34,937 nt of DNA, from NCBI GenBank assembly GCA_944385405.1, contig CALWXB010000020.1, positions 1 through 34,937 of the forward strand, in the 5' to 3' direction. Under the pieces are notes generated by a model. It saw nothing but the letters and a program-made list of their open reading frames with translations, ran no database searches and was not told where the DNA came from. The translations under genes were made by a program, and so were the position numbers. Every line of letters starts with the position of its first letter. Position 1 is the first letter of the stretch. This DNA comes from an uncultured Oscillospiraceae bacterium. Its GTDB lineage: Bacteria; Bacillota; Clostridia; Oscillospirales; Oscillospiraceae. Positions 1 to 7,628 of this stretch are shown here, one piece after another.

Positions 1-626
1 GGGTTGAGCTGGATGTCCTTGCCGTCCCAGGTGGGCTCCATCTTCCCCTGGACCCGCAGCCACATGCCGGGCTTCACAGCGCTTTCCAGAGCCTGGGCTT
101 CCTTGGCGGTGAGGTTTTTCTGCACCGTCACGGAGTTGGTGTAGTCCGTCATATCGAAGCTCAGCCGCCACATGCCGGGCCGCCGGGTCTCCCGGCATTC
201 AAAGGCAAAGACCTTTCCCTCCACGATGGCATTGCCCATCTTCAAATCCAGCATCTTCATGGGCACCGGCTTTCCCTTGATGGGATTGCCCATCAGCACT
301 TTCCCCGCCGCGGGCTTGGCCGCAGGGGCGGAAGATGCCTGTGCCGCCGCAGGCGCGGCGGCGGGACGGTCGGCAGCACACACCGACTGGGTGCAGGTGA
401 CCGCGATCTTTGCATCGGCGAAGCCATAGATGGCGCAGATTGCAGACGCCAGATCCCGGACGTCCGATTCCTCCAGCGGAAAGCGCACCGTCAGACTGAG
501 CTGGATGGTCATGGCGCTCTGGTCGATACAGGCGTTGGTGAGCTCCGCTCCCGCCAGCTTCAGCCGCAGCGCGCCGGAGAGCTGCAGCTCGGCAAACATT
601 TCAAAAAACGGGATGTTCCTGGACAT
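1..626 (-). CDS. polC: DNA polymerase III PolC-type, N-terminal part (cut by window edge)
   Basis: This is the N-terminal 208 codons of the Gram-positive replicative polymerase PolC; the rest lies outside the window. Residues 1-80 match the PolC N-terminal domain. Residues 88-107 are an Ala/Pro-rich linker. From about residue 110 an OB-fold region begins, including the PolC-like segment around residues 159-171 (MTDYTNSVTVQKN), which precedes the PHP/exonuclease/polymerase core in the family. The ATG at 626 has a good purine-rich ribosome site (AGAGGGGG) just upstream. It is the last visible gene of the pyrH-to-polC operon and starts 59 bp after the ispG stop. A DnaE-type polymerase is unlikely because DnaE lacks this N-terminal arrangement. 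Confidence 0.9.
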   Translation of the reverse strand, partial: MSRNIPFFEMFAELQLSGALRLKLAGAELTNACIDQSAMTIQLSLTVRFPLEESDVRDLASAICAIYGFADAKIAVTCTQSVCAADRPAAAPAAAQASSAPAAKPAAGKVLMGNPIKGKPVPMKMLDLKMGNAIVEGKVFAFECRETRRPGMWRLSFDMTDYTNSVTVQKNLTAKEAQALESAVKPGMWLRVQGKMEPTWDGKDIQLN

Positions 627-685
627 GGGTCCCCCTCTGTTTCACTGGTTTGTATGCATGGCGGAAGCTGCGGCCGCATCAGCGG

Positions 686-1723
686 TCACAGCTTCTCGAT
701 CTCCTCCATCAGCTTGTCCACAAGCTGCTCCTGATGCACCTTGTAAAGGATCTCTCCTTTCCGGAAAATCAGGCCCTCACCCTTACCTCCGGCAATGCCG
801 ATGTCCGCGGCGGCGGCCTCGCCAGGGCCGTTGACGGCGCAGCCCATCACCGCCACGGTAATGTTCTTCGTGCAGCCCATGAGCCTCCGCTCCACCTCTT
901 CTGCCATGGGGATAAGGTCGATGCGGGTCCGGCCGCAGGTGGGACAGGCAATGAGATTCACCCCATCCTTCCGCAGCCCCGCCGCCTTGAGGATCTTCTT
1001 GGCGGCGTAGATCTCCTCCACCGGGTCTGCGGTCAGCGTCACCCGGATGGTGTCGCCGATGCCCAGGCACAAAAGTCCGCCGATACCCATGGCGGATTTG
1101 ATGATGCCCATGGAGGGCGTCCCCGCCTCCGTGACACCCAGGTGCAGCGGATAGTCCGTCTGCTGGCTCAAAAGCCGGTAGGCCTCCATGGTCAGCGGCA
1201 CGTCAGAGCACTTGACGGAGATGCAGATGTCATCAAAATCGAATTTATTGAGAAGGCGCACGTGGCCCATGGCGCTCTCCACCAGGGCCTGGGCGGTGAC
1301 ACCGCCGTACTTGGCCCGCAGCTCCTTTTCCAGGGAACCGCCGTTGACGCCGATGCGGATAGGGATGTGCTTTTTCCGGCACATATCCGCCACTGCCCGA
1401 ACCTTCTCTTCCCCGCCGATGTTGCCGGGGTTGATGCGGATGGCATCAATGCCCCGCTCTGCCACCTCCAGGGCATATTTGTAGTTGAAGTGGATATCAG
1501 CGATCAGCGGAATGGAGATCTGCTCCTTGATCCGGTCCACGGCCTCCGCCGCCGCCTGATCCGGGATGGCCACCCGGATGATCTCGCAGCCGGCCTCCTC
1601 CAGGTGATGGATCTGGGCCACCGTGGCCTCCACATCGTCGGTCTTGGTATTGCACATGGACTGGATGGACACCGGGGCGCCTCCACCCACGGCTACCGAT
1701 CCCACCATCAGCTGTTTGGACAT
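686..1723 (-). CDS. ispG: 4-hydroxy-3-methylbut-2-en-1-yl diphosphate synthase (GcpE/IspG)
   Basis: IspG converts 2-C-methyl-erythritol 2,4-cyclodiphosphate to HMBPP, the penultimate step of the MEP isoprenoid pathway, using a 4Fe-4S cluster. The protein is 345 residues, the usual bacterial length. It starts with the family's typical MSKQLMVGSVAVGGGAPVSI segment. The cluster ligands are visible as Cys260 and Cys263 (CPTCGR), Cys295 (MGCAVNGPGE) and Glu302. The gene lies 13 bp after rseP and two genes after dxr, an earlier enzyme of the same pathway, so the operon groups MEP steps with uppS, which consumes the products. All key residues are intact. Confidence 0.97.
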   Translation of the reverse strand: MSKQLMVGSVAVGGGAPVSIQSMCNTKTDDVEATVAQIHHLEEAGCEIIRVAIPDQAAAEAVDRIKEQISIPLIADIHFNYKYALEVAERGIDAIRINPGNIGGEEKVRAVADMCRKKHIPIRIGVNGGSLEKELRAKYGGVTAQALVESAMGHVRLLNKFDFDDICISVKCSDVPLTMEAYRLLSQQTDYPLHLGVTEAGTPSMGIIKSAMGIGGLLCLGIGDTIRVTLTADPVEEIYAAKKILKAAGLRKDGVNLIACPTCGRTRIDLIPMAEEVERRLMGCTKNITVAVMGCAVNGPGEAAAADIGIAGGKGEGLIFRKGEILYKVHQEQLVDKLMEEIEKL

Positions 1724-1736
1724 GGAATCCGCCTCC

Positions 1737-2804
1737 TCATTGTATCAATCGAAACACGTCGTGGAACGTCACCAGCAGCATGAAGCCCATCAGTACCATG
1801 AATCCGGCAAAATTCACCGCCATCTGGTACCGCTCCGGCACCTTGCGTCCCAGGATCAGCAGGGACACCGCGTCGATGAGCAGAAACAGGATCCGTCCGC
1901 CGTCCAGCGCAGGGATCGGCAGCATGTTCATCACCGCCAGATTCACTGCCAGCAATGCCGCAAAATAGAAGATCTGGCTCCAGGCATCGGCAGCTGTCTC
2001 CGCCTGGCTGCCTACCTCCGTGATGGTGGAGACGATGCCCACCGGACCGCTGAGGTCCTGCATCCCGGCGTTTCCGGTCACCAGCTGCACCAGACTGAAC
2101 CACACCAGTTGCACAAAGTCCAGGGCGGTGTACCAGGTGTACTGCAGCTTGGTGGCCAGCGTCGCCTCTACAGCACAGATGCCCACATAGACACCATAGC
2201 CCGTGTAGGTAGTGACGCCGTCGGTACTGGTGCAGGTCTGCAGCGGCACATCCTCCACCAGGATATGCCGTCCGTCCCGGACCACCTCGATATCTGCGGT
2301 CTCTCCGGAATAGCTCAGAAACAGCTGCGCATCTCCTTTCAGGTAGGTGCGGTAACCGTTTACTTTGTAGAACACATCTCCGGCCATCAGGCCGTCCTCT
2401 CCGGTCTGTTGGAACTCCGGCGCCAATCCTGTCACTTGGTCGGTGTAGAATACCGCGGCGCCGGCATAGAGCGCCAGCAGGATCACCACCCCAGTGAGAA
2501 AATTCATAAAGGAGCCTGCCGCTAAAATCACAAACTTTTTCCAAAAACCCTGCCGGACGAAGGACCGCTCATTCCCGGTATTCTCATCCTCACCTTCCAT
2601 GGCGCAAAATCCGCCGATGGGCAGCGCCCGGAGGGAGTATTGGGTCTCCCCCCGCTGCGTACGCCAGATCAGCGGACCCATACCGATGGAAAACTCGTCG
2701 ACCAACACGCCGCAGAGCTTTGCCGCCAAAAAATGGCCCAGCTCGTGCACAGCGATCAACACACCGAAAATCAAAATTGCCGCCAGAAGAAAAATAGGTT
2801 GCAT
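1737..2804 (-). CDS. rseP: RIP site-2 zinc metalloprotease RseP
   Basis: This is an intramembrane protease of the RseP/RasP family, which cleaves anti-sigma factors and signal-peptide remnants within the membrane. The zinc site HELGH is at residues 20-24 in the first membrane segment. A PDZ-like region covers about 120-195. The third zinc ligand is Asp301 in NMLPIPALDGG (residues 293-303). Total length is 355 residues with about four membrane segments. I chose the ATG at 2804 because it has GGAG seven bases upstream; a TTG four codons earlier is less likely. The gene sits directly after dxr, the order seen in many Firmicutes. Confidence 0.95.
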   Translation of the reverse strand: MQPIFLLAAILIFGVLIAVHELGHFLAAKLCGVLVDEFSIGMGPLIWRTQRGETQYSLRALPIGGFCAMEGEDENTGNERSFVRQGFWKKFVILAAGSFMNFLTGVVILLALYAGAAVFYTDQVTGLAPEFQQTGEDGLMAGDVFYKVNGYRTYLKGDAQLFLSYSGETADIEVVRDGRHILVEDVPLQTCTSTDGVTTYTGYGVYVGICAVEATLATKLQYTWYTALDFVQLVWFSLVQLVTGNAGMQDLSGPVGIVSTITEVGSQAETAADAWSQIFYFAALLAVNLAVMNMLPIPALDGGRILFLLIDAVSLLILGRKVPERYQMAVNFAGFMVLMGFMLLVTFHDVFRLIQ

Positions 2805-2816
2805 GTTCAGCTCCAA

Positions 2817-3968
2817 TCAGCTCCTCACAGTGCGCAAAACGATCTCCCTGGCGGCCTGATCTGCCTCCAGGATCTCTTCCAGACCCGGGGCAGCCGCGGG
2901 AGCCACCTCCGCCCGGGCCAGCTGCACCAGACGGGAAATGTCGTGGAATCCGATGCGGTCCGCCAGAAACAGACGCACAGCCTCTTCGTTAGCGGCATTC
3001 AGCACCGCGCAGGCCGTGCCGCCCTCAGCCGCAGCCTCCTCCGCCAGACGCAGGCACGGGAACGCCTCCCGATCTGGCGCGGCGAAGGTCAGCGGCGGGC
3101 AGTGCAGCAGATCCAGCGGCTCAGCCGGGTTCTCTCCCCGGCCCGGATACGTCATGGCGTAGCGGATGGGCAGACGCATATCCGGCGTGCCCAGCTGAGC
3201 CAGCACAGCTCCGTCCCGATACTCCACAAGAGAGTGCACGATGCTCTGCCGGTGGATCACCACGTCCACCTGCTCCAACGGCAGGCGGTAGAGGCGCATG
3301 GCCTCGATGACCTCCAGTCCCTTGTTCATCAGCGTGGCGCAGTCCACAGTGATCTTGGGTCCCATGGTCCAGTTGGGGTGCTTCAGCGCATCCTCCCGGG
3401 TCATCTTGCCCACTTCCTCGTATCCCATGCCGTAAAACGGTCCGCCGGAGCACGTCAGGATCAGACGCCGGATCTCCCGGCGGTCCCGACAGCCCTGCAG
3501 GCACTGGAAGATGGCGGAGTGCTCGGAGTCTACCGGCACGATCTCCGCGCCGCTGCGCTCCGCCGCGTCCATCACCAGCTCCCCGGCACACACCAGCGTC
3601 TCCTTGTTGGCCAGGGCGATGCGCTTTTTTTCACCGATGGCAGCCAGCGTGGGCCGCAGGCCCACCATGCCCACCACAGCGGTGACCACGGTATCCGCCT
3701 CCGGCAGCGTGGCTGCCTCCATCAGACCGTCCGCGCCGCCCACGACCCGGGTATCCGTATCCGCCAGCCGCACCGCCAGATCCGAGGCAGCCTCCTCGTC
3801 GGTCAGCACCGCCAGAGCGGGACGGAACCGGCGGACCTGCTCCTCCATCCGCGCCGCGCTGGCATTGGCGGTCAGCGCCGCCACCCGCAGCCCCATCTGC
3901 TCCGCCACGTCCAGCGTCTGCCGCCCAATGGAGCCGGTGGAGCCCAGTATGGAAATCCTATTCGCCAT
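2817..3968 (-). CDS. dxr: 1-deoxy-D-xylulose-5-phosphate reductoisomerase
   Basis: Dxr converts DXP to 2-C-methyl-erythritol 4-phosphate with NADPH, the first committed MEP step, in the cytoplasm. The NADPH-binding loop GSTGSIG is at residues 9-15. The metal ligands are Asp147 and Glu149 (PVDSEHSA) and Glu219/Glu222 in NKGLEVIEA. The catalytic-loop segment around HPNWTMG (198-203) is present. The protein has 383 residues, the normal length. It lies 9 bp downstream of cdsA and its stop is 12 bp before the rseP start, so co-expression is likely. Confidence 0.97.
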   Translation of the reverse strand: MANRISILGSTGSIGRQTLDVAEQMGLRVAALTANASAARMEEQVRRFRPALAVLTDEEAASDLAVRLADTDTRVVGGADGLMEAATLPEADTVVTAVVGMVGLRPTLAAIGEKKRIALANKETLVCAGELVMDAAERSGAEIVPVDSEHSAIFQCLQGCRDRREIRRLILTCSGGPFYGMGYEEVGKMTREDALKHPNWTMGPKITVDCATLMNKGLEVIEAMRLYRLPLEQVDVVIHRQSIVHSLVEYRDGAVLAQLGTPDMRLPIRYAMTYPGRGENPAEPLDLLHCPPLTFAAPDREAFPCLRLAEEAAAEGGTACAVLNAANEEAVRLFLADRIGFHDISRLVQLARAEVAPAAAPGLEEILEADQAAREIVLRTVRS

Positions 3969-3977
3969 AAGCTCATC

Positions 3978-4784
3978 CTATCTCACAAATTTGAACACGA
4001 TCTCAATGACCGGCGTGACGAACAGCACGCTGTCGAACCGATCCAGCACGCCGCCGTGCTCCAGAAACAGATGTCCGTAGTCCTTGATGCCGAACTCCCG
4101 CTTGATGAGGGAGAAGCTGAGATCCCCGATCTGCGCCACTACACTGCAGAAAAGGCCCAGCAGGATCATGGCCGCATAGCTGTTGACGATGCCGGCATCG
4201 AACCAGCGGTTCATCACCGCCGCGAAGATCACACCGCCCAGGGCGTTGCCCACCAGACCGCCGATGGACCCCTCGATGGTCTTTTTGGGACTGACTTTGG
4301 GGGCCAGCTTGTGCCTGCCGAAAAAGCGCCCGGCGAAATAGCCGCCGGTGTCGCTGAGGAAGCTGAACACGAACGGCAGCAGCAGACACACCCGGGGCAC
4401 GCCAGCGTCCTCCATCCGGATAAACGCGCCGAAGGAGTAGGGGATCAGCATGACGGCGAACATACCGGCGAGGATATGCTGGAACGGCACCTCTCCCGCT
4501 TTCAAAATGGCGTAGAAAAATGCCGCCACCACATAGAGGAACCACAAAATCTCCAGATAGCCCGGCCGGTCGTAATACCAGCTGACCGTGAACACCGCGC
4601 AGATCACCGTCCAGCTGCTCAGAAGGTTCCACTTGTCCGCTCCGGCCACGCACTTCATCAGCTCCATGGCCGCGATGCCCGCAAGCAGGCACAACGCCAC
4701 CACCATCAAAATGGCCGGCGCGCCCAACACGATATAAAACAGCAGCGGCAGTCCCACCACGGCAACCAGCAGTCTCGATTTCAT
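3978..4784 (-). CDS. cdsA: Phosphatidate cytidylyltransferase (CDP-diacylglycerol synthase)
   Basis: CdsA makes CDP-diacylglycerol from phosphatidate and CTP at the membrane, the branch point for phospholipid synthesis. The 268-residue protein is largely hydrophobic, with several membrane segments between residues 5 and 200. The family signature is in its usual place: Ser-Asp at 143-145, Lys residues around 159-169, and EGSIGG at 171-176. A conserved C-terminal segment ending LEHGGVLDRFDS follows. A strong GGAGGAGG ribosome site precedes the ATG at 4784. The gene follows uppS by 25 bp. Confidence 0.95.
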   Translation of the reverse strand: MKSRLLVAVVGLPLLFYIVLGAPAILMVVALCLLAGIAAMELMKCVAGADKWNLLSSWTVICAVFTVSWYYDRPGYLEILWFLYVVAAFFYAILKAGEVPFQHILAGMFAVMLIPYSFGAFIRMEDAGVPRVCLLLPFVFSFLSDTGGYFAGRFFGRHKLAPKVSPKKTIEGSIGGLVGNALGGVIFAAVMNRWFDAGIVNSYAAMILLGLFCSVVAQIGDLSFSLIKREFGIKDYGHLFLEHGGVLDRFDSVLFVTPVIEIVFKFVR

Positions 4785-4809
4785 GGGCGCCCCTCCTCCC
4801 TGTTAAGGA

Positions 4810-5562
4810 TCATTTCTTTACACCGCCAAAGCGGCGGTCTCTTTGGCGGTAGGCCTCGATGGCCCGGTCCAGCTCCGCCTCGTCGAAGTCCGGCCACAGG
4901 GTATCCGTAAAATAGAACTCCGAATAAGCACACTGCCACAGCAGGAAATTTGACAGCCGCAGTTCTCCGCTGGGGCGGATGATGAGCTCCGGATCCGGGA
5001 TGCCCCGGGAATCCAGATATCCGGAAAAGAGGGACTCGTCCAGCTCCTCCGGCTTCCGCTCTCCGGCAGCACACTCCGCGGCAAAGCGGCGCACCGCCCG
5101 CAGGATCTCGTCCCGGCCGCCGTAGTTGAGACAGACGTTGGCCTGGAAATCCCTCTCCGGCAGGTGGGCGGAGATCTCATCCGTCTCATGAGCCAGCGCC
5201 CGCAGCTCCGGAGCGATGGGTGTCATATCCCCAAAGAAACGGAGGCGGATATGGTCCCGCTCCATGCTGTCCACGGCCTCCAGCAGATACCGCTTCAAAA
5301 GGCCCATGATAGCCCCCACCTCATCGGTGGATCGTTTCCAGTTTTCCGTGGAAAAGGCATAGACCGTCAGGTATTCCACACCCAGATCCTTGCAATGGGT
5401 GGCGATCCGGCGGAAGGTCTCCGCACCCGCCTTATGGCCGGCAGTACGGGGCAGACCACGCTGCGTGGCCCAGCGGCCATTGCCGTCCATAATAATCGCA
5501 ATATGGCGAGGCAGACGCTCCGTCTGCCCCGCCGTATCCTTCTTTTTCCAAATATTCGCCAT
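4810..5562 (-). CDS. uppS: Isoprenyl transferase (undecaprenyl diphosphate synthase)
   Basis: UppS is a cis-prenyltransferase that condenses isopentenyl diphosphate onto farnesyl diphosphate to give the C55 lipid carrier for peptidoglycan and other envelope polymers. The signature MDGNGRWA is at residues 25-32 with the essential Asp26. The C-terminal conserved stretch RPSGELRLSNFLLWQ and the acidic FTDTLWPDF are present. Length is 250 residues. Its ATG overlaps the frr stop codon by one base (TGATG), which suggests translational coupling. It is the immediate consumer of the products of dxr and ispG in the same operon. Confidence 0.96.
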   Translation of the reverse strand: MANIWKKKDTAGQTERLPRHIAIIMDGNGRWATQRGLPRTAGHKAGAETFRRIATHCKDLGVEYLTVYAFSTENWKRSTDEVGAIMGLLKRYLLEAVDSMERDHIRLRFFGDMTPIAPELRALAHETDEISAHLPERDFQANVCLNYGGRDEILRAVRRFAAECAAGERKPEELDESLFSGYLDSRGIPDPELIIRPSGELRLSNFLLWQCAYSEFYFTDTLWPDFDEAELDRAIEAYRQRDRRFGGVKK

Positions 5563-6119
5563 CAGACCGCCATCAGTTCCTTCTCTTTTTTCGCCAGCAG
5601 CTCGTCCAGCTTCTTGCAGCTGTCATCGGTGAGCTTCTGCAGATCCTTCTCCGCCTGCTTCATCTCATCCTCCGTGATCTCAGAGGTCTTTTCCAGCTTT
5701 TTGAAGTGCTCAATGGCATCCCGGCGGATGTTGCGGACGGCCACCTTGCCGCTTTCCGCGTACTTGCGGATCTGCTTGACCAGATCCTTGCGGCGCTCCT
5801 CCGTCAGCTGGGGGAAGTTCAGCCGGATACTCCTGCCGTCGTTCTGAGGATTGATGCCCAGATCGGAGTTCTGGATGGCTTTCTCAATGGATTTCAGGGC
5901 AGAACCGTCCCAGGGGGAGATCAGCAGGGTACGGGCGTCCGGAGAGGAAATGGCCGCGATCTGCTGGATGGGGGTGGGGCTGCCGTAATAGTCCACGGTG
6001 ATGCGGTCCAGCACGGCGGCGTTGGCCCGTCCAGCCCGTACAGAGGCAAAGTCCGCAGCCACGGAATCGATGCTCTTCCCCATTTTCGTCTCGTAAACCT
6101 TGTATTCGTCCTTCAACAT
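5562..6119 (-). CDS. frr: Ribosome recycling factor
   Basis: RRF works with EF-G to split the post-termination ribosome. The 185-residue protein has the usual length and the conserved features of the family: an N-terminal helix, the VRAGRANAAVLDRITVDYYG segment (about 27-46) and the RLNFPQLTEERRKDLVKQ segment (about 103-120). The C-terminal third is a charged three-helix-bundle sequence. The ATG at 6119 has AAGGAAGG upstream. It lies 52 bp after pyrH, the order conserved in most bacteria. Confidence 0.97.
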   Translation of the reverse strand: MLKDEYKVYETKMGKSIDSVAADFASVRAGRANAAVLDRITVDYYGSPTPIQQIAAISSPDARTLLISPWDGSALKSIEKAIQNSDLGINPQNDGRSIRLNFPQLTEERRKDLVKQIRKYAESGKVAVRNIRRDAIEHFKKLEKTSEITEDEMKQAEKDLQKLTDDSCKKLDELLAKKEKELMAV

Positions 6120-6171
6120 TGCAGAGTCCTTCCTTTCACATCTCAGTTATGGGAGGCGCGCATCCGCGCGG

Positions 6172-6888
6172 TCAGTCGCCGACGATAGTACCCACTTTTT
6201 CGCCGCAGATAGCCCGGATGATATTCTTCGGGTCCTTCAGCGCAAACAGGAGCACTGGGATCTTGTTGTCCATGGAAAGCGAGGTAGCCGTGGAGTCCAT
6301 CACCATCAGGTGCTGTGCCAGGACCTCATCATAGGTGATGGAGTCATACTTTACGGCGCTGGGATCCTTTACCGGGTCTGCGCTGTACACGCCGTCCACA
6401 TTCTTGGCAAGCAGGATCACATCGGCATTGATCTCCGCGGCACGCAGTACAGCAGCAGTATCCGTGGAGAAATAGGGATTGCCGGTGCCGGCGCCGAAAA
6501 TCACCACACGGCCCTTTTCCAAATGCCGAATGGCCCGGGAACGGATATACGGCTCCGCCACGGCCCGCATCTCCACAGCCGTCTGGACCCGGACGGGGAT
6601 GCCCTTCTGCTCGCATACATCCGCCACAGCCAGGCAGTTCATCACCGTGGCCAGCATGCCCATATGGTCGGCACGGGTGCGCTCCATTTTGCCGCCGCTG
6701 TTCTTGGCGCCGCGCCAGAAGTTGCCGCCGCCCACCACCAGGCCTACCTGGACGCCCATGTCCAGACACTCCTTGATGACATCACACACCTGACCGATGA
6801 CTTCAAAGGCCAGACCGGTATGCTTCTCGCCGGCCAGAGCCTCGCCGCTGATCTTCAGCAGCACGCGCTGATAAACAGGTTTCACCAT
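6172..6888 (-). CDS. pyrH: UMP kinase
   Basis: PyrH phosphorylates UMP to UDP, is allosterically controlled, and belongs to the amino-acid-kinase fold. The N-terminal nucleotide loop [11 protein letters not shown] is at about residues 9-19, followed by GGGNFWRG and the C-terminal [12 protein letters not shown] start at the ATG at 6888, giving [10 protein letters not shown] and 238 residues, because GGAGG lies eight bases upstream; an upstream in-frame ATG would add 37 unrelated residues. The gene is the first of the pyrH-to-polC operon. Its usual upstream partners rpsB and tsf are absent here; instead the engB terminator lies upstream. Confidence 0.96.
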   Translation of the reverse strand: MVKPVYQRVLLKISGEALAGEKHTGLAFEVIGQVCDVIKECLDMGVQVGLVVGGGNFWRGAKNSGGKMERTRADHMGMLATVMNCLAVADVCEQKGIPVRVQTAVEMRAVAEPYIRSRAIRHLEKGRVVIFGAGTGNPYFSTDTAAVLRAAEINADVILLAKNVDGVYSADPVKDPSAVKYDSITYDEVLAQHLMVMDSTATSLSMDNKIPVLLFALKDPKNIIRAICGEKVGTIVGD

Positions 6889-6926
6889 GTTCAAGCCTCC
6901 GTTTGGATGGGAATTTACACAGGTGT

Positions 6927-6955
6927 ATTTTAACGTATTTTCCCGCATTTGCATA
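6927..6955 (-). promoter_or_regulatory. Possible promoter of the pyrH-to-polC operon
   Basis: Reading the minus strand there is a TAAAAT -10 box (6932 to 6927) preceded at 17 bases by a poor -35 box, TATGCA (6955 to 6950). It lies between the engB terminator and the pyrH ribosome site, where a promoter is needed. The weak -35 makes this tentative. Confidence 0.35.
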
Positions 6956-6979
6956 GGGGGTTCCGAAAAGATTTTCCCG

Positions 6980-7012
6980 AAAAAAACAGGGAGCGGCATG
7001 TGTCGCTCCCTG
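6980..7012 (-). terminator. Intrinsic terminator after engB
   Basis: On the minus strand a perfect 9-bp stem (CAGGGAGCG paired with CGCTCCCTG, 7012-7004 and 6995-6987) with an 8-base loop is followed by seven T residues. It begins 6 bases past the engB stop and ends the clp/lon/engB transcript. Confidence 0.9.
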
Positions 7013-7018
7013 TTCCTC

Positions 7019-7618
7019 TCATGCTTCTTCGCAGGCGCGGCTCAAAAGTCCCGCCAGCTCATCCCGGCCAACACCTTTTTCCGCGGAGAAAGGCACCAGA
7101 ATGTCCCCCTCTCCCAGCTCCATCGTCTCCCGGATCAAAGCCAGCGCCGGCTCCACCTGGCTCTTTTTCAGCTTATCCAGCTTGTTGGCCACCACGATCT
7201 CCGGACAGCCGGATTCCCGAAACCAGGCGTGCATGGTGACGTCGTCCGCCGTGGGCTTATGGCGAATGTCCACGATCAGCACGCCGGTGGTGATGAGGCC
7301 GCCTTCATCCTGAAAGTAGCTCTCCATCAACCGGCCCCAGCGCTCCTTCTCTGCCCGGGAGACCTTAGCATAGCCGTAGCCCGGCAGGTCCACCAGATAG
7401 GCCCGCTGGTCCACCAGAAAGTAATTGATCTGGGTGGTCTTTCCAGGAGAAGCGCCTACGTAGGCCAGGTTCTTCCGACCCAGCAGGCGGTTGATCACCG
7501 AGGACTTCCCTACGTTGGACCGCCCCGCAAAGGCGAACTGGGGCCGGCCGTCCCGGAGGAAGTGCTCCCGGGTACCGGCGGAGCGCACAAACTCCGCCTT
7601 CTGAAAATTCAAGGTCAT
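7019..7618 (-). CDS. engB: Ribosome biogenesis GTPase EngB (YsxC/YihA)
   Basis: EngB is an essential GTPase that helps mature the large ribosomal subunit. The G1 loop GRSNVGKSS is at residues 32-40, the G3 motif DLPGYG near residue 80, and the G4 motif NKLDKLKK follows. Length is 199 residues, normal for the family. I use the ATG at 7618, which has AAGGAGG upstream, rather than an ATG 11 codons earlier that overlaps lon. It follows lon by 10 bp; lon-engB adjacency is common in Firmicutes and is seen here at the end of a protein quality-control operon. Confidence 0.95.
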   Translation of the reverse strand: MTLNFQKAEFVRSAGTREHFLRDGRPQFAFAGRSNVGKSSVINRLLGRKNLAYVGASPGKTTQINYFLVDQRAYLVDLPGYGYAKVSRAEKERWGRLMESYFQDEGGLITTGVLIVDIRHKPTADDVTMHAWFRESGCPEIVVANKLDKLKKSQVEPALALIRETMELGEGDILVPFSAEKGVGRDELAGLLSRACEEA

Positions 7619-7628
7619 GCCGTCCTCC

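Noticed and set aside
6120-6171. CGCG...CGCG mini-hairpin between frr and pyrH as a terminator
   Set aside because: The stem is four to five pairs with no T-run, too weak for termination inside a conserved operon.
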